A stretch of DNA of 64,000 nt. Source: G963678095 sp963678095 (GTDB taxonomy: Bacteria > Bacillota > Negativicutes > Selenomonadales > Selenomonadaceae). The position numbers and the translations under genes are program-made. Below are positions 25,154-32,983 of this stretch, in pieces (the stretch's first letter is position 1; each line of letters opens with the position of its first letter). The notes below the pieces were generated by a model. That model was not told the origin of the DNA, searched no databases, and saw only the letters and a program-made list of their open reading frames with translations. The stretch spans positions 434,001 through 498,000 of the forward strand of contig CAXXXP010000001.1 of assembly GCA_963678095.2 (NCBI GenBank), in the 5' to 3' direction.

Positions 25154-25736
25154 TCGAGGGAAGCTTTCTTTGCCACAACGTATATAGTTTTTAGAGAAAC
25201 AGGTCCTTTGCTATAGAGGGATCTGTTTTCTGATCGGCAGATTGTAAACGAAAGCTTGATAAATGTATAAAAATAGTAATCAAACAGCCCTGTGTATACT
25301 TTATAAATAATGATTAATTGAAGAGGTTTTTTTACTTTTGGAACGAACTAAATAGGTATTATAAATTTATAAAGCCTGCGGAAATTATATTACGATGTTA
25401 TTTAAAATCAAATTGGTAAACGATCGGTTCAAGACGGGGAACGATTCTTTATACAATATATATATTTAAAAAACTGATTATTTAGAAAACTCTAAAGGCG
25501 CTGTGAGGATTGTGCAGTTTCTGTGAAAAATAGATTCAAAATGCAGAGGTTAGTGATTTTTGTAACAAACAAAAAATTTACCATATAATGACCATTAAAG
25601 ACAAGTTCTTAATGGTATTATCATAGACCATTAAAATAGTTATACCAGTAGTTATGGCTTGCTTACAACATAATATGTAGCTGTGATCCTTGTTCATTCA
25701 GATGAGGTAAAGTTAAATTTGAGGAGGCAGATGGGT
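25154..25736. other. 583-bp intergenic region before the chemoreceptor
   Basis: Begins with the weakened terminator of cassette copy 2 (25197-25231). The remainder is AT-rich non-coding DNA. Three ACCATTAA elements occur close to the receptor gene: 25591 (direct), 25609 (inverted, TTAATGGT) and 25627 (direct), a plausible operator. No RNA gene seen. Confidence 0.55.
25591..25634. promoter_or_regulatory. triple ACCATTAA element
   Basis: ACCATTAA at 25591-25598, its inverse TTAATGGT at 25609-25616 and ACCATTAA at 25627-25634. The first two form an inverted repeat with 10-bp spacing. Lies 103-146 bp upstream of the chemoreceptor start. Confidence 0.4.
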
Positions 25737-27431
25737 ATGACGGTTGGGAAAAAGATAGCAGCAGGGTATATTAGTATTTTGGCTTTTATGATATTGGCCA
25801 GTATTTTTGGTATTTATTTCGTTACAAAAATGAATGATTTGTCAGAATTAACGAGGAATTCTTATTTGGGGTTATATCAGAAGACAAATAAATTAGCACA
25901 GAATTCAGGCTTAAAGGTAGCAGCTGTCCGGGGATTTGTTATTACGGGGGAGAATACTTATGTCGACGATTTTTATGCATTAGACAAAGAATCCGATGCT
26001 TTACTGGAAGAGTTAGCGGCCCAATCTGTTACGGAAGAAGGAAAGAAATTCGCCCGAGATGCAAAAGTTGCAGCGGATAAATATCAAGAGATTTTTGAAA
26101 AAAAAGTAATTCCGGCAAAACGAGAAAATAGAATGGATGATATTATTAAATTAATGAAATCAGAACTGGCGCCAGCTGCAACAGAATCGAGAAATATCAT
26201 TGGAAAATATATCGATTTTCGCAATAATCAGATCGAAGGGGTTCTCGATAATAGCATTGCCAATGGCTATACTACGAAATATATTTTGATTATTTTTACG
26301 GCGATAGCAATAATTTGTTCGGTCTTAATTGCGTATTTTGTGATTCGTGGGATTGTTGTTCCCTTAAAATTAGCCGTAGAAGATTTAAAACGCTTAGCAA
26401 GCGGAGATTTTAGTTTTAAAGTTCCAGAGCACTTTTTGAAGGGACAAGACGAAATTGGTGATTTAGCTCGTGCGACTAGCACGATGATTGATAATATAAG
26501 TGAGATTTTGCAAAAGGTAATTACTTCTTCGCAGACCTTAGCGGCCTCTTCGGAAGAGTTAACCGCAAATACAGAGCAATCAACAGCGGCAGCGATTCAT
26601 GTGGCCGAATCCATTACCGATGTATCAAGACATGCTGAATTGCAAACAAACGCCGCCAATGATGCAGAAAAAGTTGTGGAAACAATGTCTGGTCGAATGA
26701 AAGAAGCGGCTGTACATGTGAGTGATGTATCAAATTTAACCAATAAAACGGTAACGTCAGCTCAAAGTGGAACAAGTATCATCCAAAAAGCGGTAGCAGA
26801 AATGGGAGCTATCGGAAATTCAACAACCGTTGTTTCGGAGGCTATTAGTAAATTAAATATTAAGTCAGAAAAAATAGGGCAGATTCTCGATACTATATCA
26901 GCCATCGCGGGACAGACTAATTTATTGGCTTTAAATGCAGCGATTGAGGCCGCCAGGGCGGGGGAACACGGAAGAGGCTTTGCTGTGGTCGCTGAAGAAG
27001 TCCGCAAGCTGGCTGAGCAATCGCAGGCTGCCACGCAGCAGATTAGTGGGATTATTGGCGAAATCCAGGAGGATACAAAAACAGCTGTTGAGGCAGCGGG
27101 GGTAGGTTTGAGTGATGTAAAAGAAGGAACAAAAGTGGTGCATGCAGCAGGCGATATCTTTAAGGAAATTGTCGGGCATATCGATGAAGTAACCCGGGGG
27201 GTAGGGAAAATAACCGAGATGATCCAGCAGATGGCGCAGGGCAGCTCCGTGGTTGTTACAGAGGTGCAAAAGATAACGATGGCAAGCCGTACGGTGGCAG
27301 AGCGGACGGAAACCGTATCGGCGGCCAGTGAGGAACAATCGGTCTCGATGGAAGAGATTGCATCGGCTAGCAAGGCCTTGGCACAGCTGGCTGAAGAATT
27401 AGAACAGGCGGTGCATCGGTTTAAAGTTTAA
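25737..27431 (+). CDS. methyl-accepting chemotaxis protein
   Basis: A 564-aa transmembrane chemoreceptor. TM1 (AGYISILAFMILASIFGIYF, about 8-28) is followed by a roughly 155-residue extracytoplasmic four-helix-bundle sensor, TM2 (YILIIFTAIAIICSVLIAYF near 180-200), a HAMP domain (VPLKLAVEDLKRLASGDFSF) and the signalling domain with its hairpin tip IAGQTNLLALNAAIEAARAG. The ATG at 25737 is 9 bp after AGGAGG. It stands alone, without che genes, so its CheA/CheW partners are elsewhere. Ligand unknown. Confidence 0.94.
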   Translation: MTVGKKIAAGYISILAFMILASIFGIYFVTKMNDLSELTRNSYLGLYQKTNKLAQNSGLKVAAVRGFVITGENTYVDDFYALDKESDALLEELAAQSVTEEGKKFARDAKVAADKYQEIFEKKVIPAKRENRMDDIIKLMKSELAPAATESRNIIGKYIDFRNNQIEGVLDNSIANGYTTKYILIIFTAIAIICSVLIAYFVIRGIVVPLKLAVEDLKRLASGDFSFKVPEHFLKGQDEIGDLARATSTMIDNISEILQKVITSSQTLAASSEELTANTEQSTAAAIHVAESITDVSRHAELQTNAANDAEKVVETMSGRMKEAAVHVSDVSNLTNKTVTSAQSGTSIIQKAVAEMGAIGNSTTVVSEAISKLNIKSEKIGQILDTISAIAGQTNLLALNAAIEAARAGEHGRGFAVVAEEVRKLAEQSQAATQQISGIIGEIQEDTKTAVEAAGVGLSDVKEGTKVVHAAGDIFKEIVGHIDEVTRGVGKITEMIQQMAQGSSVVVTEVQKITMASRTVAERTETVSAASEEQSVSMEEIASASKALAQLAEELEQAVHRFKV

Positions 27432-27811
27432 AATATGGATGATACAGCAATACCCTATAGGATTGCCATTTTGGTGGTTTTTCTATAGGGTATTGTTGCA
27501 CAAATTATAGAGTTTTGGACGGTGGTATTAATTGCAGTTGTTTTGGCATTTTATTTTTGTATATGAGATACCGAATGCGAGTGCACGGCGTTGGTGAATG
27601 TTTTATAAACAAGCAGAAATTTAAATGACGTTTGAAAAGAATTAAAATCTAAGGTGTTTCTAATAAATAAATAATATAATAGTCCTATATAAATATGTGC
27701 TTGGTCAAAACAGAAACCACTTGGTATAAATTTACATGGGAGAATCATTAATTATATTAGGGAAAATTTATTTTGAAGAATTATGAAATAATTAATAGAA
27801 GGTATATAGGT
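27432..27811. other. 380-bp intergenic region
   Basis: Contains copy 3 of the hairpin repeat (27440-27510), which may terminate the chemoreceptor transcript. The rest is AT-rich with no clear ORF; a promoter for the exported gene is expected near 27720-27790. Confidence 0.5.
27440..27510. repeat. 75-bp hairpin repeat, copy 3
   Basis: AATACCCTATAG ... CTATAGGGTATT with an inner CCATTTTGGTGG, flanked by GATACAGC and GTTGCACAAATTATAGAG. Diverged more than copies 1 and 2 but retains arms and flanks. Confidence 0.65.
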
Positions 27812-28696
27812 ATGAGATTTTTTTTTAAGCTGTTAATTATTATAATTGCAATATTATTGGAGAAACCTTTGCCGGCTTTGGCTGATGCGATGGTAGAGTA
27901 TAAAAATGAACAAGATCATTATAGTATTTCTATTCCCTGCCGATTTAATTACCAGGATGTGTCAATAATAAAAAACACTTCGTTTGTGGCACTTAACATG
28001 ATCGGCGGGGCGAGCATATATATAGAAAAACTACCGGAGATCTTGTTTTTTCCTTCCGAGCAAAATGTTGTTGAGAATGATACAATTTTTTGGAATCAAT
28101 CATTGAAAAGCGAATATATAGGATATCGTATCAGAGCCGATTATATTTTAAAAGAATCAGGCACAAATGTAATCGAAGATAGAGGTTTTTACTGGGAGAA
28201 GTATGAGTCGGATAAGCAAACGGCTATGGTTTATCAGACGTTCAACCATGGGATTTTATATAAAATATATTATATATACAAAAAAGAAGAAAGTGCTACT
28301 CAGGAGGATATTGCAGAATCCATTCATAGCTTTACTTTTTATGGAAGTGAACCCATGTGGGTGGAGGTCTTTTCTAATCAGGAAATGAGTGCTTTGGTCG
28401 ATTTGAATAACATAACCGATCGGGTAGATCCAGTGGATGATAAGAAATATAAAGTGACTATATATAAAACTGTGTTAGCTGACGGTATTATTGAAAATTC
28501 CATTGGATTAAAAAAAATAAATAATGCAATGTATTATAAGATATTTTCTTCAACATTGCTTGATAATGAAAAACAATTGCAAGTATGGCGCTTTTTTGCA
28601 GATCGTGGGTGGAATAAAGTGGATGAAAATGATCTTAACCCAATCAATAAGGCTGCTTTGGGGATAGCGAATATAATATTTGGAGGCACACCTTAA
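27812..28696 (+). CDS. exported protein, paralogue of 19688-20593
   Basis: A 294-aa protein. MRFFFKLLIIIIAILLEKPL is the signal peptide, cleavage likely after ALA. The mature N terminus EYKNEQDHYSISIPCRFNYQD and the later WVEVFSNQEMSALVDLNNIT parallel the protein at 19688. The middle contains DRGFYWEKYESDKQTAMVYQ. Probably envelope-located; function unknown. The ATG at 27812 gives a proper signal peptide; an upstream TTG would add 13 residues. Followed by repeat DNA also related to that flanking the paralogue. Confidence 0.65.
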   Translation: MRFFFKLLIIIIAILLEKPLPALADAMVEYKNEQDHYSISIPCRFNYQDVSIIKNTSFVALNMIGGASIYIEKLPEILFFPSEQNVVENDTIFWNQSLKSEYIGYRIRADYILKESGTNVIEDRGFYWEKYESDKQTAMVYQTFNHGILYKIYYIYKKEESATQEDIAESIHSFTFYGSEPMWVEVFSNQEMSALVDLNNITDRVDPVDDKKYKVTIYKTVLADGIIENSIGLKKINNAMYYKIFSSTLLDNEKQLQVWRFFADRGWNKVDENDLNPINKAALGIANIIFGGTP

Positions 28697-29135
28697 AAAT
28701 TTTAAGTTGTGTCCCCGTTTTTCAGGAAACTATCGTTTTTAAAAGTGAAAATGCTTGCTTGTGCAGGGGGAATAAAAGGCTGATAGTATAAACTTCCGAC
28801 ACCTGTTTGAACAAGATGGAAGCTATATATCAAAAGGCGGTGGAAAACCATCGGGCGAAGGTAGGGGGAAGTTCCAGGCAATATAGTTAGGATGGATTTT
28901 TTTGGGCGCCCTGTTCGTGAATTAAATATTTTACATAAACTATTTGGTAATAGTTTATAAAATTTGTAATAGATATAATAAATTCCCATTTGTGAATTAA
29001 ATATTTGTATGAAATGCAAAAAATAAACGGTCGTTTATAGAAAGTATTTTAATTTTAAGAGAAGGAAAACGATTCCTCACGGAGAATTATTATAGTGATA
29101 ACCTGAGTGTTGAACAGAAAGTGAGGTTGTTTAAG
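28697..29135. other. 439-bp intergenic region with repeats
   Basis: Holds a short REP-like copy (28709-28726, minus), a 100-140 bp segment related to 20617-20650 plus 21290-21390, and a 15-bp direct repeat GTGAATTAAATATTT at 28917 and 28992. A minus-strand frame crosses it (to 29019) but has no ribosome site or recognisable product. Confidence 0.55.
28745..28890. repeat. degenerate repeat shared with 20617-20650 and 21290-21390
   Basis: GCTTGTGCAGGGG, TTTGAACAAGATGGAAGC, ATATATCAAAA and AAGGTAGGGG occur in the same order around both exported paralogues, once fused (here) and once split by the gene at 20706. It is probably a remnant of an ancestral duplicated segment. Confidence 0.45.
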
Positions 29136-29402
29136 ATGACACATTATTTGCTGTTTTTGATTCCGGTTGTACTGCTTGTTGCATCGTGCTTTGAGCTCTA
29201 TCGGCTGACTCATGTAACCGTGGCATACAAAGACAACCTGGGGCAGCTGCGGGGTTATTCGTTTTATTATAGGTATCCTTGGGCGGATTCCTGGATGAAT
29301 ATTCAGGAATGGGAGGATAAAGTGGCTGAAATTAAAAAAATGCCGGCTGTCCGGATTATCAGCATAAAAGTAAAGTCAAAGTGGAGAATCCGGCGGGCAT
29401 AG
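29136..29402 (+). CDS. small single-pass membrane protein
   Basis: An 88-aa product with an N-terminal hydrophobic segment (YLLFLIPVVLLVASCFELY) whose LLVASC could be a lipobox-like end, then a basic soluble tail containing WADSWMNIQEWEDKVAEIKK. ATG at 29136 with GAGG 9 bp upstream; a GTG five codons earlier overlaps the ribosome site. Family not recognised. Followed by a strong terminator, so it is a monocistronic gene. Confidence 0.55.
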   Translation: MTHYLLFLIPVVLLVASCFELYRLTHVTVAYKDNLGQLRGYSFYYRYPWADSWMNIQEWEDKVAEIKKMPAVRIISIKVKSKWRIRRA

Positions 29403-29419
29403 CTGCATTTAGTGTTATA

Positions 29420-29469
29420 AAAAAACTTCTTCCCGGTGTAATGTCAGTTTCGCCGGGAAGAAGTTTTTT
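29420..29469. terminator. 17-bp bidirectional intrinsic terminator
   Basis: AAAAAACTTCTTCCCGG pairs perfectly with CCGGGAAGAAGTTTTTT around a 16-nt loop; T runs exist on both strands. Confidence 0.9.
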
Positions 29470-29493
29470 GTTGTTATCCGGATCCGTTTATAT

Positions 29494-30982
29494 GAGCCTG
29501 TGAAAAAAAGTCTGTAAGTAATACTAAAAGGGTCTTCTATGATAAAATAAAAATCATAGGAGGCCTAATTTATTATGGCTAGAGAGAAAAAAACTCATCG
29601 TATTGAACTCACTGAAGGAAAAAGAAATATTATTCAACAGCTTCTTCAAGAATATCGAATTGAGACTGCTGAAGATATTCAGGATGCATTAAAAGATCTT
29701 TTAGGTGGCACGATCAAGGAAATGATGGAAGTTGAAATGGATGACCATTTGGGCTATCAAAAAAATAGTCATTCTGAAAACCCCAATAGTCGTAACGGAT
29801 ACAAAGAAAAACTCGTTCACAGCAGGTATGGCGATATGGAAATACCGATCCCTCAAGATAGAGAGTCTTCTTTTCAGCCCAAAGTTGTCCCTAAGCGTAA
29901 AAAAGATATCGTAGGGATTGATGATAAAATCATCTCTATGTATGCCAAGGGCATGACTACGCGGCAAATCTCAGACACCTTGATGGATATATATGGTTTT
30001 GATGTTTCAGAAGGTTTTGTTTCCGACGTAACAGATAAAATTCTTCCTGAGATTGAGGATTGGCAAAATCGACCCTTGGCCAATGTTTATCCAGTGCTTT
30101 TCATTGATGCTATTCACTATTCTGTCCGGGATAATGGGATAATTCGTAAGCTCGCAGCCTATGTTATTTTAGGCATCAATGAACAAGGACACAAAGAGGT
30201 ATTGAGCATTGAGATAGGTGAAAATGAGAGCGCCAAATACTGGCTTAATATCCTCAACAGCCTGAAAAATCGCGGAGTAAAAGATATCCTGATTGTTTGT
30301 GCAGATGGCCTGACGGGAATTAAAGAGGCCATTGGTGCTGCCTTTCCTAAAACGGAATACCAACGCTGCATTGTGCATCAAGTACGAAACACCATGAAAT
30401 ATGTATCGGACAAGGATAAAAAGGCGCTAGCTGCTGATTTAAAGACGATTTACGGAGCAGCAAATGAGGCAAAAGCCCAAGAGCAGTTGAACCGAACTAC
30501 AGAAAAGTGGCAAGAAAAATATCCAAATGCTATGAAAAGCTGGCATGCCAACTGGGATGTCATTAGCCCAATCTTCAAGTTTTCAGCGGAGGTCCGGACC
30601 GTTATTTACACGACAAATGCTATTGAGAGCTTGAACGCAACCTATCGAAAGCTGAATCGCCAACGCAGTGTATTTCCGAGTGATACGGCTCTTTTAAAGG
30701 CGTTATACCTAGCAACCTTCGAAGCGACGAAAAAATGGAGCATGCCAATCCGAAACTGGGGCAAGGTTTATGGAGAACTGTCGATCATGTACGAAGGTCG
30801 ATTAGAATAGACACACCTTACTGACAAAAAAGCCGCTTTATCGGCGGCCTTTCTTGACATGCAGAAAAATATATTTTATATTGCAGCTAAAGCTACATGA
30901 TTTCCCGGAAAGTCTAGAAGTATTCTAAAATCTAATAAATTATCATAGAAGATCCAAGATACAGAGATTTTTTCACACACCC
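29494..30982 (+). mobile_element. IS256-family insertion sequence A, complete
   Basis: 1489 bp. The left end GAGCCTGTGAAAAAAAGTCT and right end (minus strand GGGTGTGTGAAAAAATCTCT) are imperfect inverted repeats. An 8-bp target duplication GTTTATAT directly flanks it at 29486-29493 and 30983-30990. It encodes one intact transposase. The intact duplication suggests simple, fairly recent insertion. Confidence 0.93.
29575..30810 (+). CDS. IS256-family transposase (element A)
   Basis: A 411-aa Mutator/IS256-type transposase. DDE positions: Asp in VYPVLFIDAIHYSVRD, Asp in LIVCADGLTGIKEAI, and Glu in YTTNAIESLNATYRKL; the YQRCIVHQVRN C/H block between them is typical of the family. An N-terminal helical DNA-binding region precedes the core. 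ATG follows AGGAGG. No interruption. It is only distantly related to the transposase of the neighbouring element B. Confidence 0.96.
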   Translation: MAREKKTHRIELTEGKRNIIQQLLQEYRIETAEDIQDALKDLLGGTIKEMMEVEMDDHLGYQKNSHSENPNSRNGYKEKLVHSRYGDMEIPIPQDRESSFQPKVVPKRKKDIVGIDDKIISMYAKGMTTRQISDTLMDIYGFDVSEGFVSDVTDKILPEIEDWQNRPLANVYPVLFIDAIHYSVRDNGIIRKLAAYVILGINEQGHKEVLSIEIGENESAKYWLNILNSLKNRGVKDILIVCADGLTGIKEAIGAAFPKTEYQRCIVHQVRNTMKYVSDKDKKALAADLKTIYGAANEAKAQEQLNRTTEKWQEKYPNAMKSWHANWDVISPIFKFSAEVRTVIYTTNAIESLNATYRKLNRQRSVFPSDTALLKALYLATFEATKKWSMPIRNWGKVYGELSIMYEGRLE

Positions 30983-30998
30983 GTTTATATTAGGTATC

Positions 30999-32336
30999 GG
31001 TGCTGTCAACGTTCTTTCGCAAATTCATAAATCTCATCCATGTAAAAATCAGTCGAGAATTGTATCCGCCTCACATCCATAAAGATGCTTCATATCCATG
31101 TATTTTTTACAACCCCATTGAGAGTTAACAACATGGCGAAGTCTCGCACAGACCAGCATTAATGCACTTTCCCCATCGGGGAAAGTGCCAACAACACGGG
31201 TCCTGCGCCGAATTTCACGGTTGAGGCGTTCTATTCCATTGTTTGTACGGATCTTTTTCCAATGCTCTTCTGGAAAATCCATATAGGTAAGGGTCTCTGC
31301 GATGCCAGAGGTGAGCTTTTCAGCCGCTTTAGCCAATTTCATTTTTCTTAGCTTTTCTGCAACCAGTTCAGATTTTTCAAGAGCTGCCTGTTTATCTTCC
31401 TGGCAATGAATCGCTTTCAGCATCCGGGCAATTTCCTTACAGTATTTGCGGGGCACCACAGAAAATATATTTCTGAAGAAATGTACACTGCAACGCTGGT
31501 ATTTCGCTTCTGGGAATATTTCCGTCACAGAGTCGCACATCGCTTGGCATTTGTCCCCAACAACAAGTTGGACACCTTTGAGTCCGCGGCTTCGCAGGGA
31601 AGAAAGGAATCCTTTCCAGCCTTCTTTATCTTCCTTCATACCTTCAGCAGCACCGACCACTTCACGGAAACCATCCTGATTTACGGCAATGGCTACTAGG
31701 ATGGCGACATTTTCAAATTCACCACCCCAACTGCGCTTTAAATAGATCCCATCAACGAATACATATGGATATTCTTCGCTCGAAAGCTGACGATTTCGCC
31801 ATTCTTCGATATGGGCATATGCTTTCTTGTTTAGGTTACTGATGGTGCCGGGCGATACTTTGGAACCCCAAAGAGCCTCTGTAATATCCTCAACGCGGCG
31901 AACAGAAACACCCGCCAGATACATTTCAATAAGAGCTTCTTCAACGCTGCTTTCGCGGCGGCGATAACGCTCAATAATAGCCGTTTCAAAAGGAATGCCT
32001 TTTAATTTAGGGACTTTCAAAGAAACGGTTCCAGCGGTAGTCTGGAGGTTGCGGCTATAATGACCGGACCGATAGCCATTACGATGACTCGACCGCTCGT
32101 ATTTGGCAGCGTTCGTAAGCTCGGCGGCCTCTTGATCCAGTAACGTATTGAGGGTGTCCTCTACACTTTGCTTAACCAAAGATTTCAACTCAGTTTTGAT
32201 TAAATTCTCGTTTAATTGTATAATGTTGTCAGACATGCTTCTCGTCTCCTTTGTGGGTTTGGTTTGGCGACTTAATTTTAACAAAGGACGAGATTCATGT
32301 CTTTATTTGTTTTTGCGAAAAATATTATACCTTATC
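30999..32336 (-). mobile_element. IS256-family insertion sequence B, complete
   Basis: 1338 bp. Ends share TTTCGCAAA at identical offset (positions 17-25 from each end) in otherwise diverged inverted repeats. An 8-bp target duplication TAGGTATC flanks it at 30991-30998 and 32337-32344. Its left duplication begins at the very base after element A's right duplication. A 190-bp fragment of the same element type lies at 7668-7857. Confidence 0.93.
31049..32236 (-). CDS. IS256-family transposase (element B)
   Basis: A 395-aa transposase: DDE Asp in YPYVFVDGIYLKRSWGGE, Asp in VQLVVGDKCQAMCDSV, Glu in RTNNGIERLNREIRRR, with the C/H block YQRCSVHFFRNIFSVVP between. ATG at 32236 (MSDNIIQL) is favoured with GGAG 9-12 bp upstream; the longer frame adds 16 residues of the terminal region. 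Intact and unrelated in subfamily to element A. Confidence 0.95.
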   Translation of the reverse strand: MSDNIIQLNENLIKTELKSLVKQSVEDTLNTLLDQEAAELTNAAKYERSSHRNGYRSGHYSRNLQTTAGTVSLKVPKLKGIPFETAIIERYRRRESSVEEALIEMYLAGVSVRRVEDITEALWGSKVSPGTISNLNKKAYAHIEEWRNRQLSSEEYPYVFVDGIYLKRSWGGEFENVAILVAIAVNQDGFREVVGAAEGMKEDKEGWKGFLSSLRSRGLKGVQLVVGDKCQAMCDSVTEIFPEAKYQRCSVHFFRNIFSVVPRKYCKEIARMLKAIHCQEDKQAALEKSELVAEKLRKMKLAKAAEKLTSGIAETLTYMDFPEEHWKKIRTNNGIERLNREIRRRTRVVGTFPDGESALMLVCARLRHVVNSQWGCKKYMDMKHLYGCEADTILD

Positions 32337-32593
32337 TAGGTATCAGGATATTGTTCAGGACCAGGTTGCTCTGGAAACGGAGCGGGAGCAGGAACCGGTG
32401 CCGGTTCCTGAACTTTGGGATGATGTTTGTCAAACGAAGGTTTTTCCGGGACGGGAGGTGGAGCCGGCTGCTCATCCGTATAGTGGGCGTGATGGCGCGG
32501 CGAGGCTTCGGTTGTGTTGGTTGCGGTGAATACCCCACAGAGCATCGCCAGGCTCAAAGTGATGGTGGCGGCTTTTCTGATCGATTGATTCAT
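32336..32593 (-). CDS. small exported proline-rich protein
   Basis: An 85-aa product: signal peptide (NQSIRKAATITLSLAMLCGV, cleavage likely after TEA), then a short tail dominated by Pro, Glu, His and Ala (PAPPPVPEKPSFDKHHPK). No domain. Element B inserted exactly at the stop codon: the reconstructed original stop TAA is now TAG, made from two bases of the target site plus the last base of the IS, so the protein sequence is unchanged. ATG at 32593 with AAAGGA upstream. Confidence 0.6.
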   Translation of the reverse strand: MNQSIRKAATITLSLAMLCGVFTATNTTEASPRHHAHYTDEQPAPPPVPEKPSFDKHHPKVQEPAPVPAPAPFPEQPGPEQYPDT

Positions 32594-32797
32594 AATACTA
32601 TACACATCCTTTCGTTGTCACTACTATAGCAATTCATTCTTGGAAATCTATAGGAGTTTCTTTGGAAGATTCTTTGTAGAATGTTAATGAATTTCTTTAA
32701 AAACCCATGCAACTAAAGGCCGTGTACGATTACTACGTAAAATAATTAATAAAGTGAGAGATTTAAAAGGGCTTTTTCAAAATTGGTCGAATAGATA

Positions 32798-32880
32798 TAC
32801 CTAGTAAAACTTATGAAAGTAAGTGACACAAAGCCATGGTTCTACGGATGTAGGTTAGTCATCTATGAATGCCAGGTTGC
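32798..32880 (+). ncRNA. cyclic di-GMP-I (GEMM) riboswitch
   Basis: Within this leader GTAAAAC, a GAAA-closed helix (ACTTATGAAAGTAAGT), GACACAAAGCCATGG and a later GCCAGGTTGC follow each other at the positions of the GEMM-I consensus (GCAAACC-GAAA loop-GACGCAAAGCC-CAGGTTGCC). ACCTAG at 32800 can pair with the 3' CCAGGT to close P1. The 3' P1 strand is also the 5' arm of a terminator, so ligand binding should favour read-through into the GGDEF-hemerythrin gene (inference). Confidence 0.85.
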
Positions 32881-32906
32881 GATAATTGCAATCTGGCATT
32901 TTTTAT
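32868..32906 (+). terminator. riboswitch-controlled intrinsic terminator
   Basis: AATGCCAGGTTGC pairs with GCAATCTGGCATT around a 7-nt loop and runs into TTTTTAT. The 5' arm overlaps P1 of the c-di-GMP aptamer, making the two structures mutually exclusive. Confidence 0.85.
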
Positions 32907-32983
32907 ATCGTGTGATTTTTCTGACTTTTCGGAAGCGGCCTTTTTGCTGCAGGCCGGTGTTGGATGTTGAAGGAGTGGGCGGC

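Larger units (their letters stand above)
21614..25231. repeat. duplicated cassette, copy 2
   Basis: Second copy of the lysR / double-cluster protein / cysteine-rich protein / 232-aa protein block (first copy at 12208-15924). lysR and intergenic regions are the most conserved; the Fe-S genes have accumulated more amino-acid differences. About 98 bp including a terminator are missing between the second and third plus-strand genes. Confidence 0.9.

Noticed and set aside
28702..29019. Minus-strand 105-aa ORF
   Set aside because: No ribosome site, low-complexity composition, and the sequence is a degenerate repeat shared with 21290-21390.
32813..32983. N-terminal 57 residues of the longest frame of the GGDEF-hemerythrin gene
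   Set aside because: These codons overlap the c-di-GMP aptamer and its terminator; a good ribosome site precedes the ATG at 32984.
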